Source of the DNA: JAOAIV01 sp038849555
Lineage (GTDB): Archaea; Thermoproteota; Bathyarchaeia; Bathyarchaeales; Bathycorpusculaceae
Length of the DNA stretch: 64,000 nt
Direction of reading: 5' to 3'
Assembly: GCA_038849555.1 (NCBI GenBank)
Contig: JAWCMT010000002.1
Coordinates: forward strand, 41,758-105,757
Shown: one piece after another, positions 1-9,875 of the stretch
Numbering within the stretch: the first letter of the stretch is position 1
How the letters are laid out: each line of letters begins with the position of its first letter
Notes under the pieces: model-generated
Told to the model about the DNA's origin: nothing
The model's database searches: none
What the model saw: the letters and a program-made list of their open reading frames with translations, nothing else
Position numbers and translations under genes: made by a program

Positions 1-278
1 GCGTCGTTTACGTTTTCAATCATTGTTTGCAGCTTCTCAAGGCGTTTCGTGAGGGCAAGTGTTTTGTAAATCGCTAAGCCACGCTGCGAGAGAGCATAGC
101 GTGTCTTCGTTTTGTAATTGCGTTCTTCCACTAAGCCGCATTTTAGGAGAAAGTCAAGCCGCTGGCGGATGGCAAGGCAGTCCATGTTGCATGCGTAGGC
201 GATGCCGTCAACTGTCAAGTTTCTATCGGCTAATGCGGATAGTATTTCCTCGTAGAGTTCAAGTTTTGATTTGTGCAT
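1..278 (-). CDS. winged-helix DNA-binding protein (3' end outside window)
   Basis: The minus strand reads open from an ATG at 278 to the window edge, giving about 92 residues with no stop. The protein starts MHKSKLELYEEIL and has the pattern of an archaeal winged helix: a helix at residues 3-15, a helix-turn-helix around LTVDGIAYACNMDCLAIRQR, then a wing-like segment (VEERNYKTKTRYALSQRG) and the start of a C-terminal coiled helix. Many archaeal regulators of this size (the ArnR1-like or HTH_45 type) look like this. The target genes are unknown. The frame stays open for about 30 codons upstream with possible TTG/GTG starts, and no Shine-Dalgarno is visible before the ATG, so the exact start is uncertain. 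Confidence 0.7.
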   Translation of the reverse strand, partial: MHKSKLELYEEILSALADRNLTVDGIAYACNMDCLAIRQRLDFLLKCGLVEERNYKTKTRYALSQRGLAIYKTLALTKRLEKLQTMIENVND

Positions 279-446
279 GCCTGCACGCTCTGCATCTTCA
301 AAGGAAAGCGCTTTTTTGGATAAAGAATTTGTGAAGCCGAAATCTTGAACCAGAAACACGCACAAAACTAAGAATCAACAATTACTGCGGCAGATATTTA
401 CCTTGACGCTTCTGTTTATCGCAGCTTCAAAAGGGCTCATCGCTAT

Positions 447-1802
447 TTAGGTTGGATGATTTTCCCGTGCTTTTTTGCCGCGATAAGCGCGTAAACCTAA
501 GCAAACGTTGAGCGCTACAGCTGCAATGACTGCAACAGCCATTACTATAGTTTGGTCTTCTTCATTTTGAATTTCTGGACTAGGCGTTGGAGTTCCCTGC
601 TGCAGAGTGGGTGTGGGGCTAGATGTTCCAGGCGTGGGGCTAGCGGGTGCAGGCTGTGTTGCGGTCAAGTCTTCTTCTTCGATATCCGGAGGCTGGGGCG
701 TTTCACCGGGCATTAGCGGCCAAGAAACTTCGATCCTAGTGCGGGGTTCTGGAGCCTGAGGGTTTGGTGCTGTCAGAAATGGTATGAATGTAACTGTACC
801 CATGTTGAAGTCGTGTTTGCTGTCGTAGATTCTTTTGCTTATTTCTTGCGTGTCGGTGGTTCCCCACCAATTGTAAGTAGCGTTGACATCATTTTTAAAA
901 GGATTAGTTAATTTAATGAAGTAACCTTGGCAACCAATTATGTTGTTGTAATTGATTGAGTGAGCGCCGCTATATTTTAAATAGAATGCAACATCGGGAT
1001 TGACGAGTGTGTTGTTCTGAATGATACAGTTTCCATCACCCGCTTCTATGCCTAGACCTGTGATCAAGTTCCATTCAACCACTCCAGACCGTATCTTAAT
1101 AGTGCCCGTTATTATGTTACCAGAGATACGAGCTGCACCCACATTAATCCCTCCGTCAATAGTGTTATTTAAAATAACTACAGAATCCCCAGTAAGCTCT
1201 TTAATGGTGTTGTTTATAATGGTACCTCCATTACAACCGACAAACGATATGGTATTATTTATAACTAGGACATTATCAGCGTCGAGGACACCTCTTACGA
1301 CGTTGTTTGAAAATGTCATCTTCCCACAATTGTAACCAAAGTCAATCTTGCGCTCTATTAACCCTATAATGAAATTGGAATTTATTTTAGGAGTGGCATT
1401 AACAATGCGTAACCTTGTTATTTCCAGAAATGCATTTTCTATTATGCTGCCCGAACCCGTTTGCTCATCCCAACGTGAACTCATGATTTTTAACTCCTTT
1501 CCACTTATTCGAATCAGATCATCACTACGACCTATCGCCCGTAACGTGCCATTCACTTGTATGTAATACTCATTAAGGTTCACTGTAGCCCACGCTTCAA
1601 TCGTTAAAGTCACGCCTTCTTTTACCAGCACAGGCCCAGTAAGACTGTAAGGACTTTTTGCCTTTGTCCACTTAGCGTCTGCGCTGATTACGCCAATAAC
1701 CTCCGTAGACGCATGCGCCACACTAAAATACGCGGCGCCGGCTAACGCTTGCCAACCAACCAGAATAGCCATCAAAAGTAAACCAAAAAACGGCCGAATC
1801 AC
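447..1802 (-). CDS. secreted right-handed beta-helix surface protein, C-terminal membrane anchor
   Basis: This 451-residue protein begins with a signal peptide (about residues 1-31, hydrophobic core FFGLLLMAILVGWQALAG). Residues about 45-330 contain many short repeats of the form NNTI/NNI separated by 15-25 residues. That is the signature of PbH1-type parallel beta-helix proteins, which often bind or cleave polysaccharides. A Pro/Thr/Ser/Glu-rich stalk follows (about 345-415). Near the C-terminus a hydrophobic helix (about 418-440) is followed by basic residues, so the protein probably stands on the outer face of the cell membrane. No catalytic signature was recognised, so enzyme activity cannot be claimed. 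It is one of several surface-anchored proteins in this window. Confidence 0.8.
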   Translation of the reverse strand: MIRPFFGLLLMAILVGWQALAGAAYFSVAHASTEVIGVISADAKWTKAKSPYSLTGPVLVKEGVTLTIEAWATVNLNEYYIQVNGTLRAIGRSDDLIRISGKELKIMSSRWDEQTGSGSIIENAFLEITRLRIVNATPKINSNFIIGLIERKIDFGYNCGKMTFSNNVVRGVLDADNVLVINNTISFVGCNGGTIINNTIKELTGDSVVILNNTIDGGINVGAARISGNIITGTIKIRSGVVEWNLITGLGIEAGDGNCIIQNNTLVNPDVAFYLKYSGAHSINYNNIIGCQGYFIKLTNPFKNDVNATYNWWGTTDTQEISKRIYDSKHDFNMGTVTFIPFLTAPNPQAPEPRTRIEVSWPLMPGETPQPPDIEEEDLTATQPAPASPTPGTSSPTPTLQQGTPTPSPEIQNEEDQTIVMAVAVIAAVALNVCLGLRAYRGKKARENHPT

Positions 1803-1986
1803 CCTAATGACTCACCAATAAAATACTACGTGCATAGGATTTTTATCATTTGCTCCTTTTCTGGGAGCCCACAGTGGCGGTAGAGCAGGAAACAGCACGC
1901 ATATTTACATTTTTATACACTGCGTTCTTGCTTAAGGCAGATAAATACAACCACAAAGCCAAAAGGAAATAACAAGGGAAAGGAGG

Positions 1987-3945
1987 CTATTTTGCCAGTT
2001 GCTTGCGCAGTTCCTCGTATGTGGCTTTGATGTCTTCCACAGAAGCCTCGTCCTCCAGCGTGGAGGTGTCGCCAAGCGGCGCTCCAGTTAGCACAGCTTT
2101 GAGTAGGCGGCGCATGATTTTTCCGCTACGTGTCTTGGGCAGCTTGTTCGCGATCACGATGGCTTCTGGCGTAGCTATGGGGCCGATGGTTGTTCGGATG
2201 TGCTTTACGAGTTCTGCGCGTAGCTCCTCCGACGGCGAGAAACCGCTCCGCAACACAACGAACGCCACGGGTACTTCGCCTTTCACGGGGTCTTCTTTGC
2301 CCATCACAGCGGCTTCCGAAACTGCGGGGTGCGCAACCAATGCGCTTTCAAGCTCCACTGTCCCAATGCGGTGCCCAGCCACCTTAAGAACCTCGTCTGC
2401 TCTGCCTAGAAGCCAGAAGTAGCCCTCAGGATCCTGCACGGCGTAGTCGCCGGTGTAGTAAACTCCTTGCCATCTTCCGAAGTAAGTTTGCTTGAATCTT
2501 TCAGGATCCTTCCACAGAGTTTGAAGCATCCCTGGCCAGGGCGTTTTCACTACGAGGAAGCCTTTGGTTCCGACTTTTGCAGGCTGTCCTTTCTCATCAT
2601 AAACTTCTGCTTGAATGCTTGGCAGCGGATATGTGGCTGAGCCGGGTTTAAGTGGCACAAGCTCGATGCCCGCGAGCGGTGAGATCATGAAGCCGCCTGT
2701 CTCGGTCTGCCACCACGTGTCGATTATTGCTAAGCGTTCTTTGCCGATGACGCGGTAGTACCATCTCCATGCCTCGGGGTTTATGGGTTCGCCAACAGTG
2801 CCCAGCAGCCTAAGCGTGCTCAAGTCGTGTTTGTTTACCCATTCTTCACCGAATTTCATGAACATTCTAACTGCTGTCGGCGTGCTGTAGAGTATTGTGA
2901 CGCCGTGTCTTTCAATGATGTCCCACCAGCGGTCCTGCGCGGGATAATCAGGTGTGCCCTCAAAAAGCAGTGAAGATATGCCTAAAGAGAGCGGCGCGTA
3001 AACGTTGTAGGTGTGCCCGGTGATCCAGCCTATGTCCGCAGTGCACCACCATAGATCCTCATCTGTGGGGTTAAAAGCCCATTTAAGCGTCCAGTAGGCC
3101 CAGACTAAATATCCGCCAGTGCCATGTTGGACTCCCTTGGGTTTGCCCGTGGTGCCTGATGTGTAGAGTATGAAAAGTGGATCCGTTGCTTGCATGGGCT
3201 CGGGAGGCACATACGCGTTGGCGCTTACGCTTGCAAGGGCATCGTGATACCAGACATCGCGGCCATCTTTCATGTTCACATTTTGGCCTGTACGCTTTAC
3301 AACTATGACTTTCTCCACAGTTGGTGTATTCTGCAGGGCGCGGTCCGCGTTGTCTTTTATCGAAACCACTTTTCCACGTCTATAGGATCCGTCAGCTGTG
3401 ATGAGAATTTTTGCTTCACAGTCGTTGATGCGTTCTGCAAGCGCTTCGGCGCTGAAGCCTGAGAAGACAACAGTGTGAATTCCGCCTAAACGGACTATTG
3501 CAAGCAATGCTATGGGCAGTTCAGGAATCACTGGTAAATAAACGGCTACGCGGTCGCCTTTTTTGAGGTCGAAACTTTTAAGCACAGCGGCAAGCCTGTT
3601 CACTTCTCTGTAAAGCTGATAATAAGTGTAAGTTCTAATTTCTCCGAGTTCACCCTCCCAGATATACGCGAGCTTGTGCTTGCGCGCCGTTTTCACATGC
3701 CTATCCAAAGCGTTGTAGGATACGTTAAGAACACCGCCAACAAACCATTTGTAGAATGGCGGATTTGAATCATCAAGCACCTTGTCCCATGGTTTAAACC
3801 AGTCAATCGCCTTTGCTTTTTCAGCCCAGAACTCATGTGGATTCTTTAAAGCGTTTTCCCGTTCTTGATGAAGTTTGTCACCAGAAGAAACATGTGCCGC
3901 CTTAGGGCAGATTTTCTCGTCAAACGGTAAATTTGCTTCAGACAT
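1987..3945 (-). CDS. acs: acetyl-CoA synthetase (AMP-forming)
   Basis: Activates acetate to acetyl-CoA through acetyl-AMP, in the cytoplasm. The length (652 residues) is that of full bacterial/archaeal Acs. The adenylate-forming motifs are all present: the P-loop YTSGTTGKPKG near residue 265, the GEPINPEAW and DTWWQTETGG motifs in the middle, and the C-terminal KLPKTRSGKIMRR. K609 in that last motif is the catalytic lysine that is acetylated in regulated family members. DTWWQTE contains the tryptophan that limits the acyl pocket in true acetate enzymes, which supports acetate rather than a longer acid. It lies just downstream of an acetate permease on the same strand, about 100 bp away, so uptake and activation are probably co-expressed. 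Confidence 0.95.
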   Translation of the reverse strand: MSEANLPFDEKICPKAAHVSSGDKLHQERENALKNPHEFWAEKAKAIDWFKPWDKVLDDSNPPFYKWFVGGVLNVSYNALDRHVKTARKHKLAYIWEGELGEIRTYTYYQLYREVNRLAAVLKSFDLKKGDRVAVYLPVIPELPIALLAIVRLGGIHTVVFSGFSAEALAERINDCEAKILITADGSYRRGKVVSIKDNADRALQNTPTVEKVIVVKRTGQNVNMKDGRDVWYHDALASVSANAYVPPEPMQATDPLFILYTSGTTGKPKGVQHGTGGYLVWAYWTLKWAFNPTDEDLWWCTADIGWITGHTYNVYAPLSLGISSLLFEGTPDYPAQDRWWDIIERHGVTILYSTPTAVRMFMKFGEEWVNKHDLSTLRLLGTVGEPINPEAWRWYYRVIGKERLAIIDTWWQTETGGFMISPLAGIELVPLKPGSATYPLPSIQAEVYDEKGQPAKVGTKGFLVVKTPWPGMLQTLWKDPERFKQTYFGRWQGVYYTGDYAVQDPEGYFWLLGRADEVLKVAGHRIGTVELESALVAHPAVSEAAVMGKEDPVKGEVPVAFVVLRSGFSPSEELRAELVKHIRTTIGPIATPEAIVIANKLPKTRSGKIMRRLLKAVLTGAPLGDTSTLEDEASVEDIKATYEELRKQLAK

Positions 3946-4046
3946 TTCATTATCAGCTCATGATTTTTTGTTTTATACAATAGAGGCAATTTACGCATAT
4001 AAATTTAATCAGCAAATGACTTGGAAAATAAAAAAATGAGAAGCGC

Positions 4047-4637
4047 TTAACTGACGGGGCATATTGGCAGGATTGTTTTTCCATAGGTTTCGTTGAGCAC
4101 TTCTGCTATTGCAAGGTATATAGCGCTTAAACCGCAAACAACGCCTTCAACGCCAAGCAAATTGTTAAGCGTAAACGTGCCGAACAGCACGGGGTTACCG
4201 GTTAACTCTCTAATGGTAAGCAGAAAGAACAAAATCGCCAAGCTTAAGAACACAAACTGAAGCGCGCGGTTCTTCCGCAAAGTTCCGAAGAACATTGCAA
4301 ACGTAAATAAGCCCCACATGAAGAAGTAAGCAGCCATGGCTGTTTCTGTCGAAGCCACTACGCCAATAAGCAGCGGTGTCTTCGGCAACAACAGCAGCAG
4401 CACAAGGGACCACCAGAAAAGCCCATAGCTTGTGAACGCCACGGTTCCGAAAGTGTTGCCCTTCTTGAACTCCATAACTCCCACGATGACTTGTGCTAAG
4501 CCGCCGTAAGCCAAGCCCATCGCAATAATCATAGTGTCCAACGGGAATAAGCCGGCATTATGCAGATTAAGCAGCACGGTGGTTAAGCCGAAGCCGAGCA
4601 GCCCAAGCGGAGCAGGATTCGCTAATTTCTCGCTCAT
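4047..4637 (-). CDS. satP: acetate/succinate permease, AceTr (GPR1/FUN34/YaaH) family
   Basis: A membrane protein of about 196 residues with six predicted helices. It carries the family signature NPAPLGLLGFG at its N-terminus, which is diagnostic for acetate-proton channels and permeases of the YaaH/SatP group. It should bring acetate (possibly succinate) across the cytoplasmic membrane. The likely start is the ATG at 4637 (MSEKLANPAPLG), with a purine-rich AAGGCG stretch upstream. A GTG three codons earlier at 4646 is the alternative. It sits directly upstream of acs on the same strand, so the pair forms an acetate scavenging unit. Substrate choice between acetate and succinate is inferred from acs, not from residues. 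Confidence 0.88.
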   Translation of the reverse strand: MSEKLANPAPLGLLGFGLTTVLLNLHNAGLFPLDTMIIAMGLAYGGLAQVIVGVMEFKKGNTFGTVAFTSYGLFWWSLVLLLLLPKTPLLIGVVASTETAMAAYFFMWGLFTFAMFFGTLRKNRALQFVFLSLAILFFLLTIRELTGNPVLFGTFTLNNLLGVEGVVCGLSAIYLAIAEVLNETYGKTILPICPVS

Positions 4638-4706
4638 TCGTTTCACGCCTTTTCGCGGTTAAAGGCTGTTTTGAAGACAGCCTTGTTTTAAGCTTTTCTA
4701 TAAGCG

Positions 4707-7499
4707 CTACTTCCACTTCCATAATTTCCGGTTCATTGTGAACTCAGGCAGCACAAACAATGCTAACGCCGCTACACCTATGACGTACGCTAAATCGGTT
4801 AGGCTTAGAGCTGTCAAGTGGAATAGTTGCTGCGTTATGGGTATGTACGTGATCCCAAGCGTCAAGGCTATCGACACTATTTCCGCTATAACGAAGAACT
4901 TGTTTTTGAATGCGTCTTTACCCATTCTCCAGACGCTGCGTTTCTCAGAGCGGCAGTTCCACACTACGAGCAGCTCGAACATTGCTGCTTGCACAAAAGC
5001 GGTTGTTGTTGCCTCTTGATATGTGAGTTTACGCGCAGCTTCGTCGATGGCGCCATTCGGTAGCATCCATGGATGCGATGGCCACACGTAATACTCTAGA
5101 GAGAACACGAGTATGGTTCCGATTGCTTGAAGTAGAAATGACAGGACAATGAATCGGCCCATGCCATGCAGTATGCTTTCTTCGGGTTTTCTAGGCGGCC
5201 TATCCATCACATCTACGTCAGGCGGGTCAGTTGCAAGCGCAACTGCAGGGGCGCCATCTGTAACCAAGTTTATCCAAAGAATCATTGCTGGCAGTAGCGG
5301 CAGCGGAAATAGTTCAGAGCCGAATATGCCGCCGAGTATGGCAAATGTGCCTATGACGAGCAGTTCGTCAAAGTTGCAGGCTATCAAGAAGCGCGCGTAC
5401 TTGCGGATGTTGTCGTAGATGACGCGTCCTTGCTCGACGGCTTTAACTATTGTGGCGAAGTTGTCGTCTGTGAGAATTACATCAGAAGCCTCTTTGGTAA
5501 CGTCAGTGCCAGTTATGCCCATGGAAACGCCAACGTCAGCAGCTTTTACCGCTGGTGCATCATTCACACCGTCGCCCGTCATAGCTACGATGTGGCCTTT
5601 CTTCTTCCAAGCGTTAACAATTTTCAGTTTTTGCTCGGGCAAAACACGAGCGTAAACGCTGACTTTTTCCACTTGCTGCTCAAATTCTGCGTCGCTTAGC
5701 TGCTCCAACTCGGGACCAGTTAGCACTAAATCGCCTTCCCTGAAAATGCCAACCTCTCTGGCCACTGCCACAGCGGTTAATTTGTGGTCTCCAGTTATCA
5801 TTACGGCTTTAATTCCTGCTTTTTGGCACGTCTTATTCGCCTGGATCGCTTCCTCCCGAGGCGGGTCAATCATTCCCTGCAAACCTACAAAGACCAAGTC
5901 GCTTTCAATTGCTTCGTCATCTAACTGTTCTGCGTTGGTTGGTAATTTCTTATACGCCATAGCAAGAACGCGGAGGGCGTTCCCGGCTAGCTGCTCGTTT
6001 ACTTGTAGAATCTTGGCACGTTTTGCTTGAGTTATCTTGGTTTCTTTGCCGTTCTCCAAGATATACGTGCATCGTTCAAGAATTGTTTCAGGCGCGCCTT
6101 TCACGTAGGCAACTGCATCAATCTCGGGTGTTTTATGCACGGTGGTCATACGTTTTCTTTCAGAAGTGAAGGGGATTTCACGTATGCGCGGGTAGAGTTT
6201 ATCCAATTCTTCTCTGCTGAGCCCCGCTTTTTCTGCGACAACTATTAAGGCGCCTTCGGTTGGGTCGCCAAGAACCTCCCAGCAGTCGCTGTTCTCTTTT
6301 CTTCGGAGCTGCGAGTTATTACATAAAGCGCCTATTCTAAGCAGAAGCTCAGCATCACCCTCAATCTTCAATGAAGCACCATCTAGTTTGCATTCGCCTT
6401 TAGGCTCGTAGCCTACGCCTGTAACCTCGATGAACTTCCCGTCAACATACAACTGACGTACGGTCATTTCGCCCTTAGTTATGGTGCCTGTCTTGTCGGA
6501 GCATATAACTGTAACAGCACCTAAGCTCTCAGCTGAAGACAGCTTTCTGACCAGCGCATTTCGCCTTGCAAATTCGCGTGCTCCAAGCGCCAATGTCACG
6601 GTGACTATGGCTGGCAAGCCTTCTGGAACCGCAGATATGGCCAGAGATATGGACGACATGAACGCTTGAATAAAGCCTTCAATGTTTAAAACTCCCGAGG
6701 CAGCAACCTCAAACGCTTCCAGAGCGAAGATGATGACACAAACAGCCACTACAACTTTGGCGATTTTGCTTGCAAACTTGTCCAATTTCTTCTGCAGCGG
6801 CGTCTCCTCTTCTTCGGCTGTCTGCACCATTTCGGCGATTTTGCCAAACTCCGTGTTCATGCCCGTGGTTATAACAATGGCCTTTCCACGACCGTAAACA
6901 ACATGCGTCGCCGTAAACAACATGTTATTGCGCTCAGAAATTGGCGCGTCATCCTTAACAGGCGCGACATTCTTGTTCACAGGCGCGGATTCGCCGGTTA
7001 AAATTGCTTCGTTTGCCTTAAGCTCTATAGCTTCGATAATTCGGGCATCTGCAGGCACGCGGTCGCCTGCTTCCAGAATGAGAATGTCGCCGGGAACTAT
7101 TTCTTTGGCAGGTATAATTTTTTCTTCGCCATCACGGAGGACACGGGCTTTTGGCGCGGTCAATTTTTTCATGGCTTCTACTGCCTTTTCGGCGCGGTAT
7201 TCCTGAACAAAACCGGTAACTGCAACCATAATGACGATGGCGCCGATAATTATGGCGTCAGCCATGGCCTCCATGAAGCCTTCTGCTTCGCCGGTCATAA
7301 CCTCGTAATATCCTATTATGCCCGATAGAATGGTGGCGGCAATAAGTAGAAGAATGAAGATGTCCTTGAACTCGTCTAGAAACATGCCGAGCGCGGATTT
7401 GCGCTTCTTTGCTATTAACTCGTTATAACCGTATTTTTTCAGTCTTTCTTGCGCTTCTTGCGAGGTTAACCCTTTATGGGTAACGGCAAGCTCGCGCAT
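4707..7499 (-). CDS. P-type ATPase, Ca2+-transporting type (P2A)
   Basis: A 930-residue cation pump. In order: an N-terminal cation-ATPase domain, helices M1-M2, the actuator motif ILTGESAPV, M3-M4 with AVPEGLPAIVTV, the phosphorylation motif CSDKTGT with D335 as the aspartate phosphorylated by ATP, the nucleotide domain, the hinge TGDGVNDAPAVKAADVG, then M5-M10. The M4 PEGLP and M6 NLVTDGAPAVAL sequences match the ion ligands of SERCA/PMCA-like calcium pumps better than Na+/K+ or heavy-metal pumps. No N-terminal CxxC metal-binding domain is present. It probably exports Ca2+ (Mn2+ is possible). It is divergent from the pyrophosphatase gene with about 217 bp between the starts. Confidence 0.9.
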   Translation of the reverse strand: MRELAVTHKGLTSQEAQERLKKYGYNELIAKKRKSALGMFLDEFKDIFILLLIAATILSGIIGYYEVMTGEAEGFMEAMADAIIIGAIVIMVAVTGFVQEYRAEKAVEAMKKLTAPKARVLRDGEEKIIPAKEIVPGDILILEAGDRVPADARIIEAIELKANEAILTGESAPVNKNVAPVKDDAPISERNNMLFTATHVVYGRGKAIVITTGMNTEFGKIAEMVQTAEEEETPLQKKLDKFASKIAKVVVAVCVIIFALEAFEVAASGVLNIEGFIQAFMSSISLAISAVPEGLPAIVTVTLALGAREFARRNALVRKLSSAESLGAVTVICSDKTGTITKGEMTVRQLYVDGKFIEVTGVGYEPKGECKLDGASLKIEGDAELLLRIGALCNNSQLRRKENSDCWEVLGDPTEGALIVVAEKAGLSREELDKLYPRIREIPFTSERKRMTTVHKTPEIDAVAYVKGAPETILERCTYILENGKETKITQAKRAKILQVNEQLAGNALRVLAMAYKKLPTNAEQLDDEAIESDLVFVGLQGMIDPPREEAIQANKTCQKAGIKAVMITGDHKLTAVAVAREVGIFREGDLVLTGPELEQLSDAEFEQQVEKVSVYARVLPEQKLKIVNAWKKKGHIVAMTGDGVNDAPAVKAADVGVSMGITGTDVTKEASDVILTDDNFATIVKAVEQGRVIYDNIRKYARFLIACNFDELLVIGTFAILGGIFGSELFPLPLLPAMILWINLVTDGAPAVALATDPPDVDVMDRPPRKPEESILHGMGRFIVLSFLLQAIGTILVFSLEYYVWPSHPWMLPNGAIDEAARKLTYQEATTTAFVQAAMFELLVVWNCRSEKRSVWRMGKDAFKNKFFVIAEIVSIALTLGITYIPITQQLFHLTALSLTDLAYVIGVAALALFVLPEFTMNRKLWKWK

Positions 7500-7716
7500 T
7501 ACTTCATCGGTTTCTTTTGCGTGCCAAGATTTAGACGTTTCCGCTCTCCCCTTCGCTCACTCTGCTATTGAGTTCCTCTATTTTCACGTGAAGTGGTTTT
7601 AACCTTTTCTCCTTTCTTTGGGCATAAAATCATAACAAAGGCTAATAAACAAGTTTGTATAGAGTTCACAAAACAATCTAAAAATAGAAAGGAAGAGAAC
7701 GGAGAGAGTTAAAAGA

Positions 7717-9786
7717 ATGTTTGATCCATGGCTTATAGCGCCAATTTCTGCGGCACTATCAATTCTGGTCGGGCTATATTTCTATCGTTACATAAACAAG
7801 CAGGATTCTGGAACAGAAAAAATGCGTGAAATCTGCGGTGCAATCAAAGAAGGCGCAAGGGCGTTCCTGCGACGTGAATACAAAATACTGGCAATCTTCG
7901 TCGTTATAGTAGGCACGCTAATCGGTATTTTCCTACCACAACCAGTGTGGGCAAACGCTCAACCCATTCAAAACTTGAGTTTAACATTGGCATATATGTT
8001 CGGCGCCTTCTGCTCTGCGCTGGCTGGTTACTTCGGAATGGAGGTTGCAACGAGAGCAAACGCAAAAGCCGCATACGCAGCACGCAACGGCCTAAACAAG
8101 GCGTTTCCTGTGGGATTCCGCGGCGGCGCAGTCATGGGGCTCGCCGTGGTCGGTTTCTCGCTGCTTGGAATAAGCCTAGTTTACGCCGTCACAGGCATGC
8201 CTGAAGACATGGAAGTTCCCCCAGTTTTAGCCTTCAGTTTCGGCGCAAGCGCTCTGGCGCTCTTTGCAAAGGCAGGCGGAGGCATCTACACGAAAACCGC
8301 GGACATAAGCGCTGACCTCGTGGGCAAAGTTGAATTGGGAATACCTGAAGATGACCCGAGAAACCCCGCGGTAATAGCTGATAACGTAGGCGACAACGTG
8401 GGCGACTGCGCAGGCATGGGCGCTGACTTGGCAGACTCTTATATAGCCAGCACAGTGGCTACAATGATCTTGGGTGTTGCATTAGGAAAAACTGAGATTG
8501 CATTAATTTTCACAGGTATAGGCATAATCGCCTCCATAATAGGCGCACTTACACTTCGTATAGGCGCAAAGGGCAATCCTGGCAAAGCACTTAACATGGG
8601 AACCTACATCACATGCATACTCTTTTTGGCGATGACATTTGCTGCTGTATACTATCTCGATTACCCGCTTCAGTTGTGGGGCGCTGCACTCGTCGGCTTA
8701 ACCGCGGGCATCATCATCGGCACAACATCAGATTACTTTACATCAGAAGACAAGAAGCCCGTCGCGAAAACCGCTGAATCCGCGAAAACCGGGGCTGCAA
8801 CAACCATTATCACAGGCTTCTCGTATGGGCTGCAAAGCGTTTTTCCACCGTTGATAGGCATTGGCGCGGCCTCAGCAGTTGCATACTACCTTTGCGCGCC
8901 TCTTGGCGCAGGATACGCATTGTTCGGCATCAGCTTAGCGGCGGTAGGCATGCTCTCAATCGTGGGCATGATAATCGCTAACGACGCCTACGGCCCAATA
9001 GTGGACAACGCCCGAGGAATCGCGGAGCAGGCAAACTTGGGTGAAGAAGTCATCCGCGTAACTGACGAGCTTGATGCAGCAGGCAACACGGCTAAGGCAA
9101 TTACTAAGGGCTTTGCAATAGGCGCTGCAGGCTTGACCGTTATTGCGTTGCTCGCGGCGTTCCAAGAAATCGCTACAAAAGCAGGGCATTCGGTGACGTT
9201 TGATGTTATGAATCCGCTTGTGCTTATGGGCGCACTAATAGGAGTGGGCATGCCTGCAGTATTCTCAGCCATGCTAATGCTCGGCGTCGGCCGCAACGCA
9301 GAAAGAATGATTGCGGAAATCCGAAGGCAGTTCCGAGAAATTCCAGGATTACGCGAAGGCAAACCCGATGCTAAACCAGATTACGCAAAATGCGTTGACA
9401 TAGCCACTACAGGTGCTCTGCGTGAATTACTGCCTGCAAGTGTACTCACAATAGTTGTGACGTTGGTGGTAGGCTTTGTCGGAGGTATCCCAGCATTAGG
9501 CGGCTACTTGGCAGGAAGCATATTCTCAGGATTGCTGCTGGCGCTGTTAATGGCTAATGCAGGTGGCTTATGGGACAACGCAAAGAAACTCATTGAAACC
9601 GGCGTGCACGGCGGCAAGGGCTCAGAAGCGCACAAGGCAGCCGTGGTAGGCGACACAGTCGGCGACCCATTCAAGGACACTGCTGGTCCATCATTGAACA
9701 CGATGATTACGGTTATGTCGCTGGTGGCTTCACTGTTCGCAGCGCTAATTGTCCAATACAATCTGCTAGGCATGTTAGGGCTTTAG
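7717..9786 (+). CDS. hppA: membrane-bound ion-pumping pyrophosphatase, K+-independent type
   Basis: Hydrolyses pyrophosphate and uses the energy to move H+ (possibly Na+) out across the membrane. The 689 residues and about 16 helices match the family. The substrate site is intact: GGGIYTKTADISADLVGKVE and the paired Asp motif DNVGDNVGDCAGMGADL in the first half, and VVGDTVGDPFKDTAGPSLN near the C-terminus. The residue that decides K+ dependence falls in GNTAKA. It is K460, with T463, as in K+-independent H+-pumping enzymes; K+-dependent ones have Ala at 460. The ATG at 7717 follows a GGAGAG stretch. H+ as the ion is inferred from K460; the membrane Glu positions were not modelled. Confidence 0.95.
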   Translation: MFDPWLIAPISAALSILVGLYFYRYINKQDSGTEKMREICGAIKEGARAFLRREYKILAIFVVIVGTLIGIFLPQPVWANAQPIQNLSLTLAYMFGAFCSALAGYFGMEVATRANAKAAYAARNGLNKAFPVGFRGGAVMGLAVVGFSLLGISLVYAVTGMPEDMEVPPVLAFSFGASALALFAKAGGGIYTKTADISADLVGKVELGIPEDDPRNPAVIADNVGDNVGDCAGMGADLADSYIASTVATMILGVALGKTEIALIFTGIGIIASIIGALTLRIGAKGNPGKALNMGTYITCILFLAMTFAAVYYLDYPLQLWGAALVGLTAGIIIGTTSDYFTSEDKKPVAKTAESAKTGAATTIITGFSYGLQSVFPPLIGIGAASAVAYYLCAPLGAGYALFGISLAAVGMLSIVGMIIANDAYGPIVDNARGIAEQANLGEEVIRVTDELDAAGNTAKAITKGFAIGAAGLTVIALLAAFQEIATKAGHSVTFDVMNPLVLMGALIGVGMPAVFSAMLMLGVGRNAERMIAEIRRQFREIPGLREGKPDAKPDYAKCVDIATTGALRELLPASVLTIVVTLVVGFVGGIPALGGYLAGSIFSGLLLALLMANAGGLWDNAKKLIETGVHGGKGSEAHKAAVVGDTVGDPFKDTAGPSLNTMITVMSLVASLFAALIVQYNLLGMLGL

Positions 9787-9875
9787 CGTCATCAACAACT
9801 ACTTTTTTATTCTTCTCTACGGGCATCTGCCAACATGTGCTATTGAAAGGTAAATGTTGGAAAATGATTGAAAAG

